From: Harmonia axyridis
Lineage: Eukaryota; Arthropoda; Insecta; Coleoptera; Coccinellidae
Direction of reading: 5' to 3'
Length of the DNA: 64,000 nt
NCBI RefSeq assembly: GCF_914767665.1
Contig: NC_059503.1
Location: forward strand, 11,718,001-11,782,000
How positions within the stretch are numbered: position 1 is the first letter of the stretch; each line of letters starts with the position of its first letter. The position numbers were made by a program, and so were the translations under genes. The notes beneath the pieces were generated by a model. That model did no database searches. It saw only the letters and a program-made list of their open reading frames with translations, and was not told the DNA's origin. This document shows, in pieces, positions 21,540-34,589 of the stretch.

Positions 21540-22386
21540 TAGGGATTCATCAAGCCAAGTAGCTTGAGATTTTAACCAACTACTTGACTTGAAAATTAAG
21601 CTCGTGAAAAATTACCTACTTGAGCTTGACTTGACTTGATTTTAGATATTTATTGCTTGACTTGATATCAAGCTATTTAATATTACTTGAGCTTGATATG
21701 CACGCTTCGTACGGTATATATTTCTGCAATCTCGTACGTGCCTAGACTAAATAAAGGGATTCCTCGAGCGCCGAGAGACTGAAGCATTTGCCAGGGTGAC
21801 TTTATTAGTAGTTTTCTCACATTTCAATGAAATCTATTGGTAGATTTTGGTAGTTTCAGAAATATCTTTTCAAACATGGCCAAAATGGCCAAGGAGTTTT
21901 TATCAACACCAGCATCTTCAGCTCCAGTTGGAAGACAATTTTTCAGAGCTGCTCTTACAGTTACAAAAATCGTAATAGGTTAGGCGACACATCTATAAGA
22001 TGCCTCATGTGTCTTAGATCCTGGATGGAAAATTATGAAATCAGATAAAGCCTCTGGAGGTTTCTCAATATTGAGAAACTTTGTTTTTTTGTTATTATTT
22101 TTCATTATGTTATAATTTATAGTGATTCATTTTGTTTCTATTTTGAAACGTTGATATTTTCGGTTCTTTTATACAAGAAGTTTAATGAATAAAAGTGTTT
22201 TTCGCAAGGTTCTTTCTCATGTCATCATTTTTTTATTGAATTGACACTACACAATAAAACTGATAAAAATTAAGAAGCTTGATATGATTCAAGTACTTGA
22301 TAAATAAATACTTGATTTGACTTGAGATTGAAAAACTACTACTTGAAATCAAGTCAAGCTTGAGCCAATGAAACCAATCCCTGAAT
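21540..22386 (+). mobile_element. Decayed hAT transposon with dimerisation-domain remnant
   Basis: At about 21876-21960 the + strand reads MAKMAKEFLSTPASSAPVGR, then QFFRAALTVTK. This matches the hAT C-terminal dimerisation domain (A-x-x-YLSIPA-S-x-x-SER-x-FS). Both sides hold many copies of ACTTGA/TCAAGT in opposite orientation (21560-21710 and 22270-22370), the dense subterminal repeats typical of hAT elements. Candidate ends are AGGGATT at 21542 and AATCCCT at 22377. No matching 8 bp target duplication found. Most of the transposase is gone. Confidence 0.6.
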
Positions 22387-22731
22387 CCGTGTATGAGAGA
22401 TCGAGAGAATGACGGTATTTATTTTTGAGATATGATCAATTTCCAGGACATTTCTGGAACAGTTGTGCATTAAGCTCCTAAGTATTTTTTCTGTGCTGAA
22501 TTGGAGATATCCTAGAATCCTTCTAAATTCATGGATTGAATGTGAGGTGGCTTCAGCATTTGTCACATTCAATTCAATTAATTAAAAAATAACATAGATT
22601 TTTTTTTCCATTTTTCTCAATGAGAGTTGAAGACCTTTCCTTGTGAAAATTCTTGATCCAAAGAAAGTATTAACTTGGTTCTTTTTTCAGAATTTGAATT
22701 TGAGGTGAAGTAATCATCTTGTCTCTATTAT

Positions 22732-22850
22732 AGTCGAACAACTGGTATTTCCTATATCTCTCTGATAGTCTGTGGTTAGCTGGTTGGACTCCTCTTCTTG
22801 TTTGGTGTGGGGGCGAGTGTTGGAAGATTCTTTCCATTTGATTTATAATC
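22732..22850 (+). repeat. Local duplication, copy 2
   Basis: Partner of 21256-21375, lying on the far side of the hAT relic in the same orientation, 1.48 kb away. Confidence 0.55.
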
Positions 22851-24304
22851 GATCACTGTTAACGAATCATGTTCTTTTGAAGTTTTTTGTAATACTAGTT
22901 TGTTATTATGATTTTATCGCTCTGTTAACAATGTCATCATTGGGAACTATTTGTCCTTGGACTTCATTTAGAAATTTCATAAACAACATTTCAACAAATT
23001 ATGAACATTATCCAAATTTTTCATTCGAATTGATAGAAATTGGCCATTCTGAAAGAACCCTCAAATGTTAGATTACCGTCAACAAACATGGATTCATGTT
23101 TCAATATCTGTATATCAACTTTCAGTAAAGAAAAACCAGACCCTGAAGGTATACCCGTAAGCATTCTGGAGATTCCATTTTTTGAAGATATACCTACTAT
23201 TATCTATGTTTCCTTCAGAAACCCTTTATATACAGTTCATTGGTCTTCGCAAGAATGAACGAATTCTCAAAAGCTCTTGATGTCAAGTCAGTGCCTTTGA
23301 TTTTTTTTTGAAACTCATATGACCCAAAAATAATTCTGGAAAAACTAGAAATATGTTTCCAATTATCCTATTTTTTTAGTACCCTATCGGTTAATCCTCA
23401 TTGCTGAAAAAGATACAGTTTGATGATGTAATCAATGACGAAACAATTAGATGTCTAATCAACATATTTGATTCTTTCAAATGAAAATCAGAGGAGAGCT
23501 GGGAGATATACCTTCATAAAAAATTGAATGGTAAAACCCCTTTGGGAAACTTATGTCAACAGTCAGCAATTGATGAAAAAGTGGAAAGAAAGCCGATTCG
23601 CCATATTTCACCTCAACAGTCGGTTCTTTGAACTATCCCCTCTCCATCCTACCCTCCATCCGATCCACAGTGTGTCCAAGTATTCAGCTCCAATTCCACG
23701 CTAATCCTTCGATCTAATCCTCTTATTCGAGTTCAGAAAGGACCTCGCCGTCAAACAGCGGGCTCAATACCTGGACTGGAAATAAATATCCCGCAATATC
23801 CAGGAAGACAATGGCGTAATTACTACGGACCCCCTCACCTGAACCGGTTGGCAGGAATCGCCATGGCAACCGCGCTGATACCAATTTGCATACTGAAAGT
23901 CTTTGGCACAGTTAATTGCAGAGCGTTGTGAATAGGCACGGGCAGGTAGACAATCACGGTCCACTATTTTGTTGATTTTGCACAATTAGCATATTGGAAT
24001 TAAACGTCCTGGTTTAACGAGGACGCCAACTCATTATTCAGATTCGGTTCGAATTGGATAGATCGAGTTTTGGGACGAAATTAAAAACGTGGACCGATTG
24101 CATGTGATACGCCATGGATTTAGTCGATATCGACTAGGATTCGCTGGGTGGTGGTCACTTAATTTCATTTCGCATTCGATCGTGCAGATGGTAAATCGCC
24201 ATTTGCTAACAGTGTTGTTTCTGTGGTTCATTGTTTTCACCGATAGGAAGGAACTGAGAAAATAAAGATACCAACAACTAGTTGAGACTTTGCTAGTAAA
24301 TACC
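22851..24304. other. Gene-free interval with GC-rich patch
   Basis: No gene seen. The patch 23620-24240 is GC-richer and includes an ATCGCCATGGCAAC site (23857-23870), which resembles an RFX half site or a pair of GCCAT (Pho/YY1) cores. The same 14-mer occurs reversed at 57352. Candidate enhancer by composition only. Confidence 0.35.
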
Positions 24305-25480
24305 TAGGCGTATAACTTTGCTTTTGCCGTTTTTTTCTAAAATTCAAATTGGTTATACATATATGATTCAAAGTATTGTCCATCACTGGCCACTACTTTC
24401 TGTCATCTCTAGGGCAGCGTACGAATCCAGCGTTGAAAAAACTGGTAATTTTTTGAAGCGATTCACGAATCGATAAAATTTTTTACATCTTCATAAGACC
24501 GGAAGTGCGAAAAAACTGGTAATTTTTTGAAGCGATTCACGAATCGATAAAATTTTTTACATCTTCATAAGACCGGAAGTGCTGGTCAGCCAGATCGTTT
24601 GTCATTGATCGAAACAAGTGGTAGTCCGAGAGAGCAACCAACGTCTGGAGAATACGGTGGGTGGGGTAGGACTTCCCATTTCAAGGTTTCCAAGTATGCC
24701 TTGACCACTTTCGCAATATAGGGTCGAGCATTGCCTTGCTGTAAAATCACTTTATCATGTCTCTCGTTGTATTGCGGCCGTTTGTCTTTCAATGCTTGGC
24801 CCAAAAGCATTAATTGCGTTCGATAACGATCGCCTATGATTGTTCAGTCGGTTTTAACAACTCATTATACGCTACGCCGAGCTGCTCCCACCAAATACTG
24901 AGCATGACCTTGGAACCGTGAATACTCCGTTTGGCCGTCGACGTGGAAGCATAGCCGGCATATCTCTATGATTTTCTCCGCTTGAGATTATCGTAATGAA
25001 CCCATTTTTCGTCTCCAGTCACAATGCGATGTAGAAATCCTTTTCATCTTTGCCTTGCAAGCAGCTGTCCACGAGCAAACAAACGCCATTCAATATCTCT
25101 CGGCTTCATCTCGTACTGCACCCAATTTACTTGTATCTGACTCATTCCCATGACTTTCAGGCGTTTTGAAATCGTTTGTTGTGACACTTCCAATGAGATG
25201 AGTCTTGATCAAGTAATGCCTCCAATTTGCGTTTTCGAAAAACTTTTCTCTTCCACCGCCATGCTGGCTCGAAATCACTGTCCTTGTAGCGTTGAAACCA
25301 CTCTCGGTACGTTCTTTCACTAATAGCGGTGTTACCATAGTTATTTAAGAGCATTCGATGAGGCTCAGCCGCAGATTTCTTCATATTGAAGCAGAAAATT
25401 AAAATCTCCCGCAAATGACGAGAGGATTCATATAAACTCGAGAAACACAACAAATTCATATATAGGTAGGTATTTCAAAG
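24305..25480 (-). mobile_element. Mariner transposon relic 1
   Basis: The minus strand retains both halves of a mariner transposase. The N-terminal HTH reads HLREILIFCFNMKKSAAEPH, then RTYREWFQRYKDSDF. The C-terminal half reads HDKVILQQGNARPYIAKVVK and WEVLPHPPYSPD, the DD34D catalytic region. The middle aspartate of the usual QDNARPH is lost (QQGNARPY). Frameshifts and a 74 bp tandem duplication (24435-24582) disable it. A close relative lies at 50403-51170. Confidence 0.85.
24435..24582. repeat. Exact 74 bp tandem duplication inside mariner relic
   Basis: Two adjacent copies (24435-24508 and 24509-24582), starting GAAAAAACTGG and ending GGAAGTGC, are identical by eye. The homologous mariner at 50560-50640 has one copy, so the duplication arose after insertion. 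Confidence 0.9.
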
Positions 25481-28400
25481 ATTGCAATTGGTCAGCGCTC
25501 AAATGCGCCTGACTTCACGTTTGTTGTTTCCTAATTTGTTTTTCGATATTTAACATTCACTTCAAGAATTTTGCAGTTGGACGAACAAGTTCAAGTTGTG
25601 AAGGGGTTTTTCAATAAATGGTTTCATTTTAAAGTGAAAAAAATCGAGGAAAATTTTAAGATGAATCAGGTGATGTTTACTTCACTGTTAAGAGGAACAT
25701 ATGCCATTAACGATGAAAATAAATTGTAATTTTATTAGTCTCAGGTTACGGAAATTTATCTTGATCGACTCATTTCATTCAAAAGAAGAAAAAATGATTC
25801 ATATGGTTGAAAAAACAATGGAAAAAAGATCTTCAGTCAATTGTTGGACAAATCGCGGAGAGAATAATTATTATTGGACTTTGGTTCTTGGACCATTGAA
25901 ATCATTCAACCTACATACTTCTCCACGAACTTCTCGGTTTATCGTTGTGTAAAAGTTATTTGATGATAACATAGACTTGTTAGCGACTTATTCTTTCAAA
26001 CGTTGAACATCCTCACTCCAAATACCCTTCTCGAATAAATTTCAAGATGATAAGTGAAGTTTTATTAACCCCTTCAACTGACCTGAAGGCACCCTACGAG
26101 TATATGGTAGCCCAGGATACCTATTCAAATTCTTATTTATTCACTATCCCCAACCCGATTTGGTCACACGGGGTTGTTATCCAGTTAAAATGCAAATTTA
26201 CGTATTAATAAAACATTCGATGCAGGTTTAAGTAAAATAAGTACAATGTTGGTCGCTCAGATGACCAGTTCAGAATTTAGTTTACTCTAGGAGTGGCCTC
26301 AATTTACATAATATGAGCAGTGAAAATGAAGGTTTGTTCCAGGGATTCCAAAAATACAGCTGATTTGCTCGGCAAGATTTTTCACAATGTTGTACCTATC
26401 TGGATCCTACCTTTACTTCTAAAAGAGAGAATTGGAGTATATATTGTTTGAACTTATCATCGTTAAACCGAATGACTATTTGATAATGAAACAGATTTAT
26501 TTACGGGCTAACTGAAGGCCCAAAATACCAAGACATGTCGATATTTGGTTGAATGGACATCTTTTGGCGAAAGAAGCATCCGAGAAACAGAAAGGGAAGA
26601 TAGGCCCTCATGTGAAAGCACATGAAGATAGCTTTCCAACCCTGAATTCAACCGTTTGAATTAAATTTGACTAAAACAGGAATATAATTCTCCAACCTCT
26701 CAAGAACAAAAATCTACAGCAATTGAAAATGAGGAAGGAGACATTTTGAGAATCACCGTTGAGTATATAGACCCAGCAGTCCCTCTAGCTCTAGATTCAT
26801 TTGGCTTTCGTGTGTTGGTAATGAGCAAGTATTTTGTATTTACCCTCTGACCGTAAGGTGTGCAACTCCTGTCACTTCGGCACATCGCTATTAGTAGCTA
26901 TAGCAACTGCCCTTTAATTAAGTTTGTCTCGCATCCCTTTCCTAGTGCACCTGTTATTTCCAGTTTGTTTCAAGGTTTACTACCGAAGAAAATTGCAGTT
27001 GGTTTCATTCACCTTAATCCTTGACTCTCGAGTAATACTATTTGATATTGGAAGGATTTGAACCTGTGATAGCTTAAAGGTGAAGCTGGTTAAGGGATAT
27101 AAGAGATCCACTCCTCCATACCTTACTTTGATACAATGTTGTGAGAATTGAATCAATTATATGTCCAGAATATCGAATAAATTATTCTCATGAGGTACTT
27201 TCTGAGACGACAATGCCTTACAAGGAATCCAGTGAGAAAGTTCTTGCTAATATCCTTATACTTCTAAGATATCGCAGTATAAAAGTTCGAAACTTTTTGA
27301 AATGATCCAACCCAGGAAGATTTCACAAGAGTATTTCTCTTTCGGTATTTTTTTTTCCCTGAGATTGTTTCTTGTAGGTACATTTGCTTACACCACAGAA
27401 ATGTTCTGATCCTATGAAAGGAGTTTGTGCATCTTTTCTGGCAAGTGCGTTGGCCTTTTCATATCCTTTAATACAACCAAGACGGAATAGGGGGTATATT
27501 AAGATTAACTAAGTAGTTTTGTATTTGACATCCATCCCAAATGGTTATAAGTGAAAAAGAATTTGACGATATATATCTCTACCTTCTCCGAGTAATTAAA
27601 CAAAGAAATTCCGCAGATGATGAAAATAGCTTCAATAACATCCCACCAAACCTAACATCATGAAAATAAATAAAACTTTTCATTACATAGTTCTGTTTTG
27701 ATATGTCAAGCTACTAACCATACTCTCCAAACGACCTGGAAATTCTTTAACAATCCAAAGGATCAAAATCGAATAAATTTCGATGTCCTATTCATGTTGC
27801 AGTCTTGTAACTCATCTCGCTACATCAGGTGATGTTCGAAGTTGAACAACAAACCTAAGCCTTTCAAGTCGATAAACCGGGTGAAGATGAATTATTCCTC
27901 GTCTAAACCAACTGTATAATTAGATCGCACATGACTAGGAAGTCGCTCCTCACTGTCCACACCTAATCTTCAAATTTATATTTGTCCAAGACCATCCAAG
28001 AGTCAAAAACGAGTTCATTTCGTTGCGATCGCGAATTCAGCCAGTCTATCCGTCTTCGAAGCGAGAGTCACGGACCAACCTGGACTAATTCATATAATTA
28101 GCCTCATTGAATAATCGCTTTCATACATTATCTTGATGCCCTGGCTCAATGACTAATGTACGTAAACTGCACCACAAAGCAGCAGTCTCCTGACGCTTGG
28201 CCATCACTATTAAGCTCGAATTAGCGACCTGTACCGGATAATTATTTCAGGTTTGACGAGATAGAAGTTTAGATCTGCTCGGGACAAACTTCACATTATG
28301 ATTTATTAGCGGTATGAGTTTTAGCAGGTTTGTTTTTGCAACTTTTGGACTATTGAGTGCGCAGGTTAGTGTTCAAGTGTGGTCGTATAGTGGTTTAAAC

Positions 28401-30700
28401 TGATCTTTTGCAATTTTTCTTCAAAAGTCAGCTAGTTTGACATCAGCTGTTTGAAACATCTGGTTTCAATTTGTTCAAATTTCAATATTTTTTGAGTGTT
28501 CTTGAAGTTAATTTTGGGAGAAAATGAATGCTGATATAGATATCATCATTATGCCATTATTGAGCCCAAACCTTCACTATCTGATATTTCTATCCATTTA
28601 TACTTTTTTTCTCCAGAAATACAATTCCTAATGACAAAATACAGAAATATTTGAAATAACTGAAAGAAAAAAGTATCCAAAACTGTACAAACTGAGTAAA
28701 CAGTTAATGAATTGAATAACTAAATTAACATGAAGACAGAAGTACGTCTTAAAGTGCAAAGAACTTACTGAATTTACAAACTAACAACTTGTATTTAAGA
28801 CACTGTAGGCTAACTGAACTACATAGATCTTCTCCTTTACTATCCTGTGAAGTAGATATATAAATCAACATTCACAATTGAAATGACAATTTTAGAGAAT
28901 TTAATTATATGTTTTAGTTGATGATGGTTATAAAAGTTAATTCAGTGTATTTTAAGAAGGCAATATGATATGAATATCGAAATTATGACCACTTAATTCC
29001 CAAACCTTCAATATTTGATATATTTTTCAATAAAGTAGGTACTTTTTGTCTGGAAATTTCAACTGCCAAAATATTAACTCCAACCAAAAGAATGATGAAT
29101 TATAAGACACTGATGACAAGAAATAGTCACTCAATTCGTAAGTTATTATTCTTTTGGTTGGTCAATTTTATCATTTCGACTTGTATTTCTAGGCAGAAAA
29201 GTATATATCAAGAAGATATACTAGATAATGAAGGCAATGATGTCATAATTTTGATATTAAATCACAGTGCTTTCACCAGAGTAAAATCATTCAACCTTTC
29301 AAGAATGTGTTTTATATGCTTTTGCATCCATTCAAGAAAATGCTACTAAAAAAGTAATAAATGTTCAAAGAATAATCTTAATATTTTCATGGAATGTCAC
29401 TCTGAAGGCTGATTCCCTGAAGTTTTGACTTCAGCTTTGTGTACAGAATTCTGAATTGAGTATTGAGTTTATGCGAAATTTCGTGAAAAAATGCATGAAA
29501 ACGAATATGAACATTCTTCAAAGCTTCTGAATTCAAGTCAATAATTTCTCATCTTTAATACAAAATGGATTTCCACGAATTGAATCTTTGAGATTGAGCC
29601 CTAATACTCAAAAAGTCTACAATTAAACCTAATGATATTGATATACCTATTCTCAAGGTGAATGGTGTTACCCATGGTTCAGTAACAGTCACAATAAATA
29701 TCTCGTGAGACCGTTTTCAAACATAGAATTTTTCGAATATTCAAACCAAGAATGCGCTCCTTGGGATTCAATATGAAATACCTTCGTATAAAGTTAATTT
29801 CCGAGAATTATTGAGAAGATCCTTAAGTGTCCCGAAACTTGAACTAAACCTGCGGCATTATTTCGAATTGTGATGAGTCCAACCAATTCAAATTTTATCA
29901 GAGGTAGGTACAGGGCTATTTTAATCTCGTTAAATCTTATAGATGAATAACCCAAATGGATCCAGCTATTTTCAACTTTACCCATAAAATCTTTCGTTGA
30001 GAAATTGCAAATATAAGAGGTCGATAAAGTTCAACGTCGAATTAAATTAGAGAATTTGATTACGGAACCCTCACCTGGTCCCATTTTCAACCATTAACCG
30101 TCCCCTTCCTTTTCTAAAATGGGAACATCATGCCCTAATCTAATATTGTTCATTAAAATTGCAAAAGGTTCCGAATAACTTCAACGGTTATTGTTCTGGG
30201 AAAGGCATAATGATAATTACAAGAAGTAAAATTGATATCTATTGAAGAAGTTGGGCGGAAGATGATGAAACCTAATTCGGATAATAAGGCCGAAATGGAA
30301 ACTTTCGCTCTATCGAAGTGTTTGTTGGTGCCGTTGGTATTCTTCAATTCATACCTGGAAGTAATAATTATACTATTTCAAAAATGAAAAATTGCAATGA
30401 CGCAAAGTCACTAGACTTTGAGCATTCGTTGAGCCATTTTTTCCTTTGTAGACCACAGAACTCTCACCAAGGGTGCAATTGGCGCATAACTTCACGTCTG
30501 TGTTTTCTTTGGCTAAAATTTCTATGTTCAAAGTCGCTAACACTGAATTTTCCACAATGTTCAGAATAATATATTCAAACATAATTTTAATTCTTGAATT
30601 GGCTAGATCTTAACGAAATTCATCAAACCTTCAAATAAATTTCTGTTTTTACAAATGCATCATTTTCAAAGTGCTATGCCATGCGATTATGTAATACTTC
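25481..30700. other. Long gene-free AT-rich interval
   Basis: No coding gene or recognisable transposon protein in 5.2 kb. One patch, about 27900-28270, is GC-richer with TAATTA cores and an ATCGCGAATTCAG segment, and resembles a conserved regulatory element in composition. The remainder is unique-looking AT-rich DNA. Confidence 0.45.
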
Positions 30701-31269
30701 AGAGTAATAAACATAGATAAAGGGAGCATATATCATTTTCAGTAAGCAAATTTTGTCCCCAACATGAACTATTAAATTTGACATGAAGCGCGCGGAAATG
30801 AAAACATATCAGTGATACGATATTCCACTCAATTCGCGAGCTTCTCCACAAAGAACGCACTTCTTATGTCCCATTGTGAATAAACTTTTCATATTAACTC
30901 AAAAGATATTGAAATATTTCAGAAATTCAGAAAACAAATTTCAAGAGTGTCAAACGACGTGAAACAACCGATGACACTAGGAGAGCAAAAGTTGCCAAAC
31001 CTTGGATTAAAGCAGGTAGATACAGAAAATAATAAATATTCTGCTTATTGTAAATTCGACAATTTGAAAAAATATCGGATTCGAGATATTCAAATTTTCA
31101 TATTTAATTGGGAATCACTTGAATAAATATATTTCATTCAATATAATATACATTCATAACGATATAGTAATTGTGGATTCGAAAATTTATCACAATCCGA
31201 CAACGTTATCTAATCATGTGGGGACATGTAAAAATTGCGTATACTTCCTCTATCTATGTTTATTACTCT
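30701..31269. mobile_element. 570 bp MITE, copy 1
   Basis: Terminal inverted repeats of about 28 bp start AGAGTAATAAACATAGATA and end TATCTATGTTTATTACTCT. The whole length is homologous to 45613-46182, including the internal block GAAGCGCGCGGAAATGAAAA. No coding capacity. Target duplication not clear. Confidence 0.85.
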
Positions 31270-32499
31270 ATATGTCATACCTTCAGCGCAATGTTCTTTA
31301 AGTATTTTCTGGAACAGGTTTTTTCTCAAGGCAAATCCTTATTTCATGCTTGGAAAGTCAAGTTTTTTTCGATGAATTTCTTTATATATGGTTACTTATC
31401 ATGTTAAAAAAATATTCTGCATTAAAATTTTTTCATTTCACTTTTCGAAGCTGCACAAATGTTTTTTTCAAAAAAATATTACTTTGCATTGTGTTTTTCC
31501 GATTTTTGTCACAAGAAAAATAAAATGCCCGAATGGTATTTGACGAGACCATTTTCAAAGATATTTTAATCTTTCATGACAATAATAGCTGTTAAGTTTT
31601 ACCACGAGCTAACTCGAAAAAACTACTGACATTTAAAATTAAGACATGGAAATATTTATTGAAATTTGACTTGAAGACTCAAGACTTAAAAAATAAATTT
31701 GGCCTCGAATTCCTCATCACTAATTCAAACCCAAGACCATTTTCAATACAATGTTTGACAATTACAAATATTTAGGAACTCTTCTCATAGAAAAAAAGAA
31801 ACCAAGAGATGGACTTTTGTGTTTTCATAAGCACACGAAGCCACAGGTGAAAGCTAGCTTCATATAAATCGAAAAAACCTAATGAATTTCAAATATGGAC
31901 ATCAACAAAAAAAAAACTGAAATCAACAGATGTTGAACCAACATTGCTTTCTTGATTCAACAAGAAAACTTTCCACTCTTGAAACAATTCCCAACAAACC
32001 AAACGAAAAAGCATAGAACGAAATGAAAATTCGGGTTTCCCGATTTTCCATCGCCCTGGGACATAACACGTCTCGCACCTTGGGTAGGATCTCAATTTGC
32101 ATGCCATTAGGATCTCCCTTCGCACCTGGAAAACTCACTTCTCGTTTCATTTTCCCCGGCAATAAGTCAACTCCCGGTCTCCCTTCACATTTCCCAGGTA
32201 ACTCCAGCCGAAGCTTCATGCATAATGCATTAGATATTTTCCTTATTTACCTCGACACCGAAACAGATACCTCAACATAATTTGGGAGCTTTCTTCGCAA
32301 CTCCTCATTTCGAAGGGGGCGAATATAAGCCATGTTCTACAATAATGGAATAAATTTCAGATTTAGTGGGGTTTATACCTTTTCCCAATTTATCGAGTTT
32401 TCAGGTTCTTTTCATCGCTACAGGGTCCATTTTCATTTACATATTTTTGTCATTATGAAGTTACACCATTTTGGTTCATAAAATCTGTGATTTAAAGAA
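31270..32499. other. Gene-free interval
   Basis: No gene seen. 32010-32230 is GC-richer (CCCGGCAATAAG, CTCCCGGTCTCCC) and non-coding, possibly regulatory. Confidence 0.4.
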
Positions 32500-33235
32500 T
32501 GCAACACCAAGAAGGCTTTGATGTTTTTCGACCAAACTTGAAAGGAATGCTAAACTGGTCGAAGGTAGTATTTGATCAAAATTCTAAAGAAATTAAAACA
32601 AATATGAAGTTTTTGGCATCTATTCTACCACGCGATTTCCTCCTCAGCTGTTGAGTCCCAAGCAATCTGTTTGTGAAAGATTGGCTTATTGTTCCTACTT
32701 TCTAACCATCATTTTCCCACACATCTTCGATGGGCGAAATGTTGGGAGATCGGAGATCTTGGTGTTAGCCTCTTCGAAGCACTGCATGAAATGTCTTGCA
32801 ATGTAGAGATTGCCATTATCCTGTTGAAGAATCGGTCCCTCGAGCTCCTGAAGAAATGGAAGGATATAGGGTTCTACCACTTCATTTTGAATTTCAGATG
32901 TCTGACGTGTGTAAATACTTTTGTATATTAACACCAATAAAGATGATTATGATTATCATCATATCGCTGACAGTCTTATTACCTTGGATGAATATCAACT
33001 CAGACCTACCTTCGTAGAGAATAACATCCCATACAGTGTGGTGCCAATGCCGCTCAACAAAAAACTGCACATTGTGACGTTCTTCATATTCACGTCTGAC
33101 CATATTGTGATCAGCTTGCATTTTCGAATCGAATCGAGATTTGATACTGAAGACAACCCTATGACATTGCACGTCCCAATCAAGTCACAAGTTACACCAT
33201 CCCAAACGTTGCTGTCGATTACGAGCCGTTAGTGG
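32500..33235 (-). mobile_element. Tc1-like transposon relic
   Basis: On the minus strand the first half reads VVFSIKSRFDSKMQADHNMV (FTDESRF box decayed), then ERHWHHTVWDVILYEGRSELIFIQG. The second half reads VVEPYILPFLQELEGPILQQ with DNGNLYIARHF and a later PIEDVWEN, the Tc1 pattern QDNARPH ... P-I-E-x-W-D. A GATTAT-rich tail (32905-32965) interrupts the frame between FIQGNKT and the YILPFLQ block. Inactive. Confidence 0.75.
32905..32965 (+). mobile_element. Tiny 5'-truncated LINE insertion tail
   Basis: TGTAAATACTTTTGTATATT precedes ACACCAATAAAGATGATTATGATTATC, an AATAAA followed by imprecise GAT/TAT repeats typical of Jockey 3' ends. It sits inside the Tc1-like frame on the opposite strand, so it inserted later. 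Confidence 0.45.
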
Positions 33236-33239
33236 AAGC

Positions 33240-33625
33240 ACAAGATGTTGTCTACAGGACTGGAAGCCAAAAGCTGTACAGAGAAAAAGATAAAACAGGA
33301 ATAGCTATAAAATTTCCTACTAAAAGTTTGAATATCATACTTATTGCCAGTTTGAAAAAATATCACTCAACCAGATGTTTTCGTAATCTTGCTCTAAATG
33401 TTCCCAGCGGTGAGGAAGATCTGATCTGATGACTCCAGGTAGTTTGTTGTAAAGTTTTACAGCAGCATAGCTAGGTCTTCTCCCATAGCTTGTTTTTGTT
33501 TTCTATCCAGATTGAATCTAGCTGTATTTATGTATTTATATTGGTGAATGACGTTGTTTTCAACAATTAGACCGTTTCCTAAAAGATTATTGGTTAAATA
33601 GACTTGTGTTTAGGTAAAACAGAAT
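33240..33625 (-). mobile_element. LINE ORF2 C-terminal relic, distal part
   Basis: The minus strand contains SYGRRPSYAAVKLYNKLPGV, then IRSDLPHRWEHLEQDYENIW, and in another frame FRARLRKHLVE. This resembles the C-terminal segment of CR1/Jockey-like LINE ORF2 (N-T-R, G-x-K-x-Y-N-x-LP, F-K-x-x-L-K-x-HL). It continues in 34590-35185, beyond the mariner-like element that separates them. Confidence 0.6.
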
Positions 33626-33648
33626 AATTCCTATACAGCAATGATATA

Positions 33649-34570
33649 AAGGGTGTTTTCTCAGAGCTATAGAACTTTGAATTGCAATAAAACAACGATG
33701 GCTTATTCGATTGACATGAATTTTATTTATCCGCAAGATAATCTTGTGGCATTACATTTTAAATATGATTTCTGGCACATGACCGCCACGGCTGGCTCGG
33801 ATGTAGTCCAATCTGGACGTCCAATTTAGCGATGACTTTTTCCAACATTTGTGACCGTATATCGGCAATAACACGGCGAATGTTGTCTTCCAAATGGTCA
33901 AGGGTTTGTGGCTTATCCGCATAGATTAATGACTTTACAAAGCCCCACAAAAAGTAGTCTAGCGGTGTTAAATCACAAGATCTTGGAGGCCAATTCTCAG
34001 GTCCAAAACATGAAATTAGGCGGTCACCAGCCGTGTCTTTCAATAAATCGATTGTGGCACGAGCTGTGTGACATGTTGCGCCGTCTTGTTGGAACCACAG
34101 CTCCTGGACATCATGGTTGTTCAATTCAGGAATGAAAAAGTTAGTGATCATGGCTCTATACCGATCACCATTGACTGTAACGTTCTGGCCATCATCGTTT
34201 TTGAAGAAGTACGGACCAATGATTCCACCAGCCCATAAAGCGCACCAAACAGTCAGTTTTTCTGGATGTAACGGTGTTTCGACATACACTTGAAGATAAG
34301 CTTCACTCCAAATTCGGCAGTTTTGTTTGTTGACGTAGCCATTCAACCAGAAGTGTGCTTCATCGCTAAACAAAATAAAATTGCCGTAGTGCGCGATACA
34401 TATTTCGCACAGAACCATTATTTTCGAAATGAAATTGCACTATTTGCAAGCGTTGTTCAGGCGTGAGTCTATTCATGATAAATTGCCAAACCAAACTGAG
34501 AATAAATCACTTGACAGCTGTCAAATCGGTCGTCATCTTGAACAGTAATGCCAACTTAAAGTTATTTACA
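33649..34570 (-). mobile_element. Internally deleted IS630/Tc1/mariner element, copy 1
   Basis: The minus strand starts with MNRLTPEQRLQIVQFHFENN (DUF4817-type HTH), then jumps from YRALR straight to a frame with FILFSDEAHFWLNGY and the DDE domain: FSDEAHF, WFQQDGATCHTA, and RSCDLTPLDYFLWG, with 36 residues between the second and third Asp. The middle of the gene is missing and the two parts are in different frames. The left terminus AAGGGTGTTTTC follows TATA. The right terminus is eroded. The same deletion junction appears at 43672-44540 and 48653-49494. Confidence 0.85.
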
Positions 34571-34589
34571 ACAATCGTTAGATGTATCG

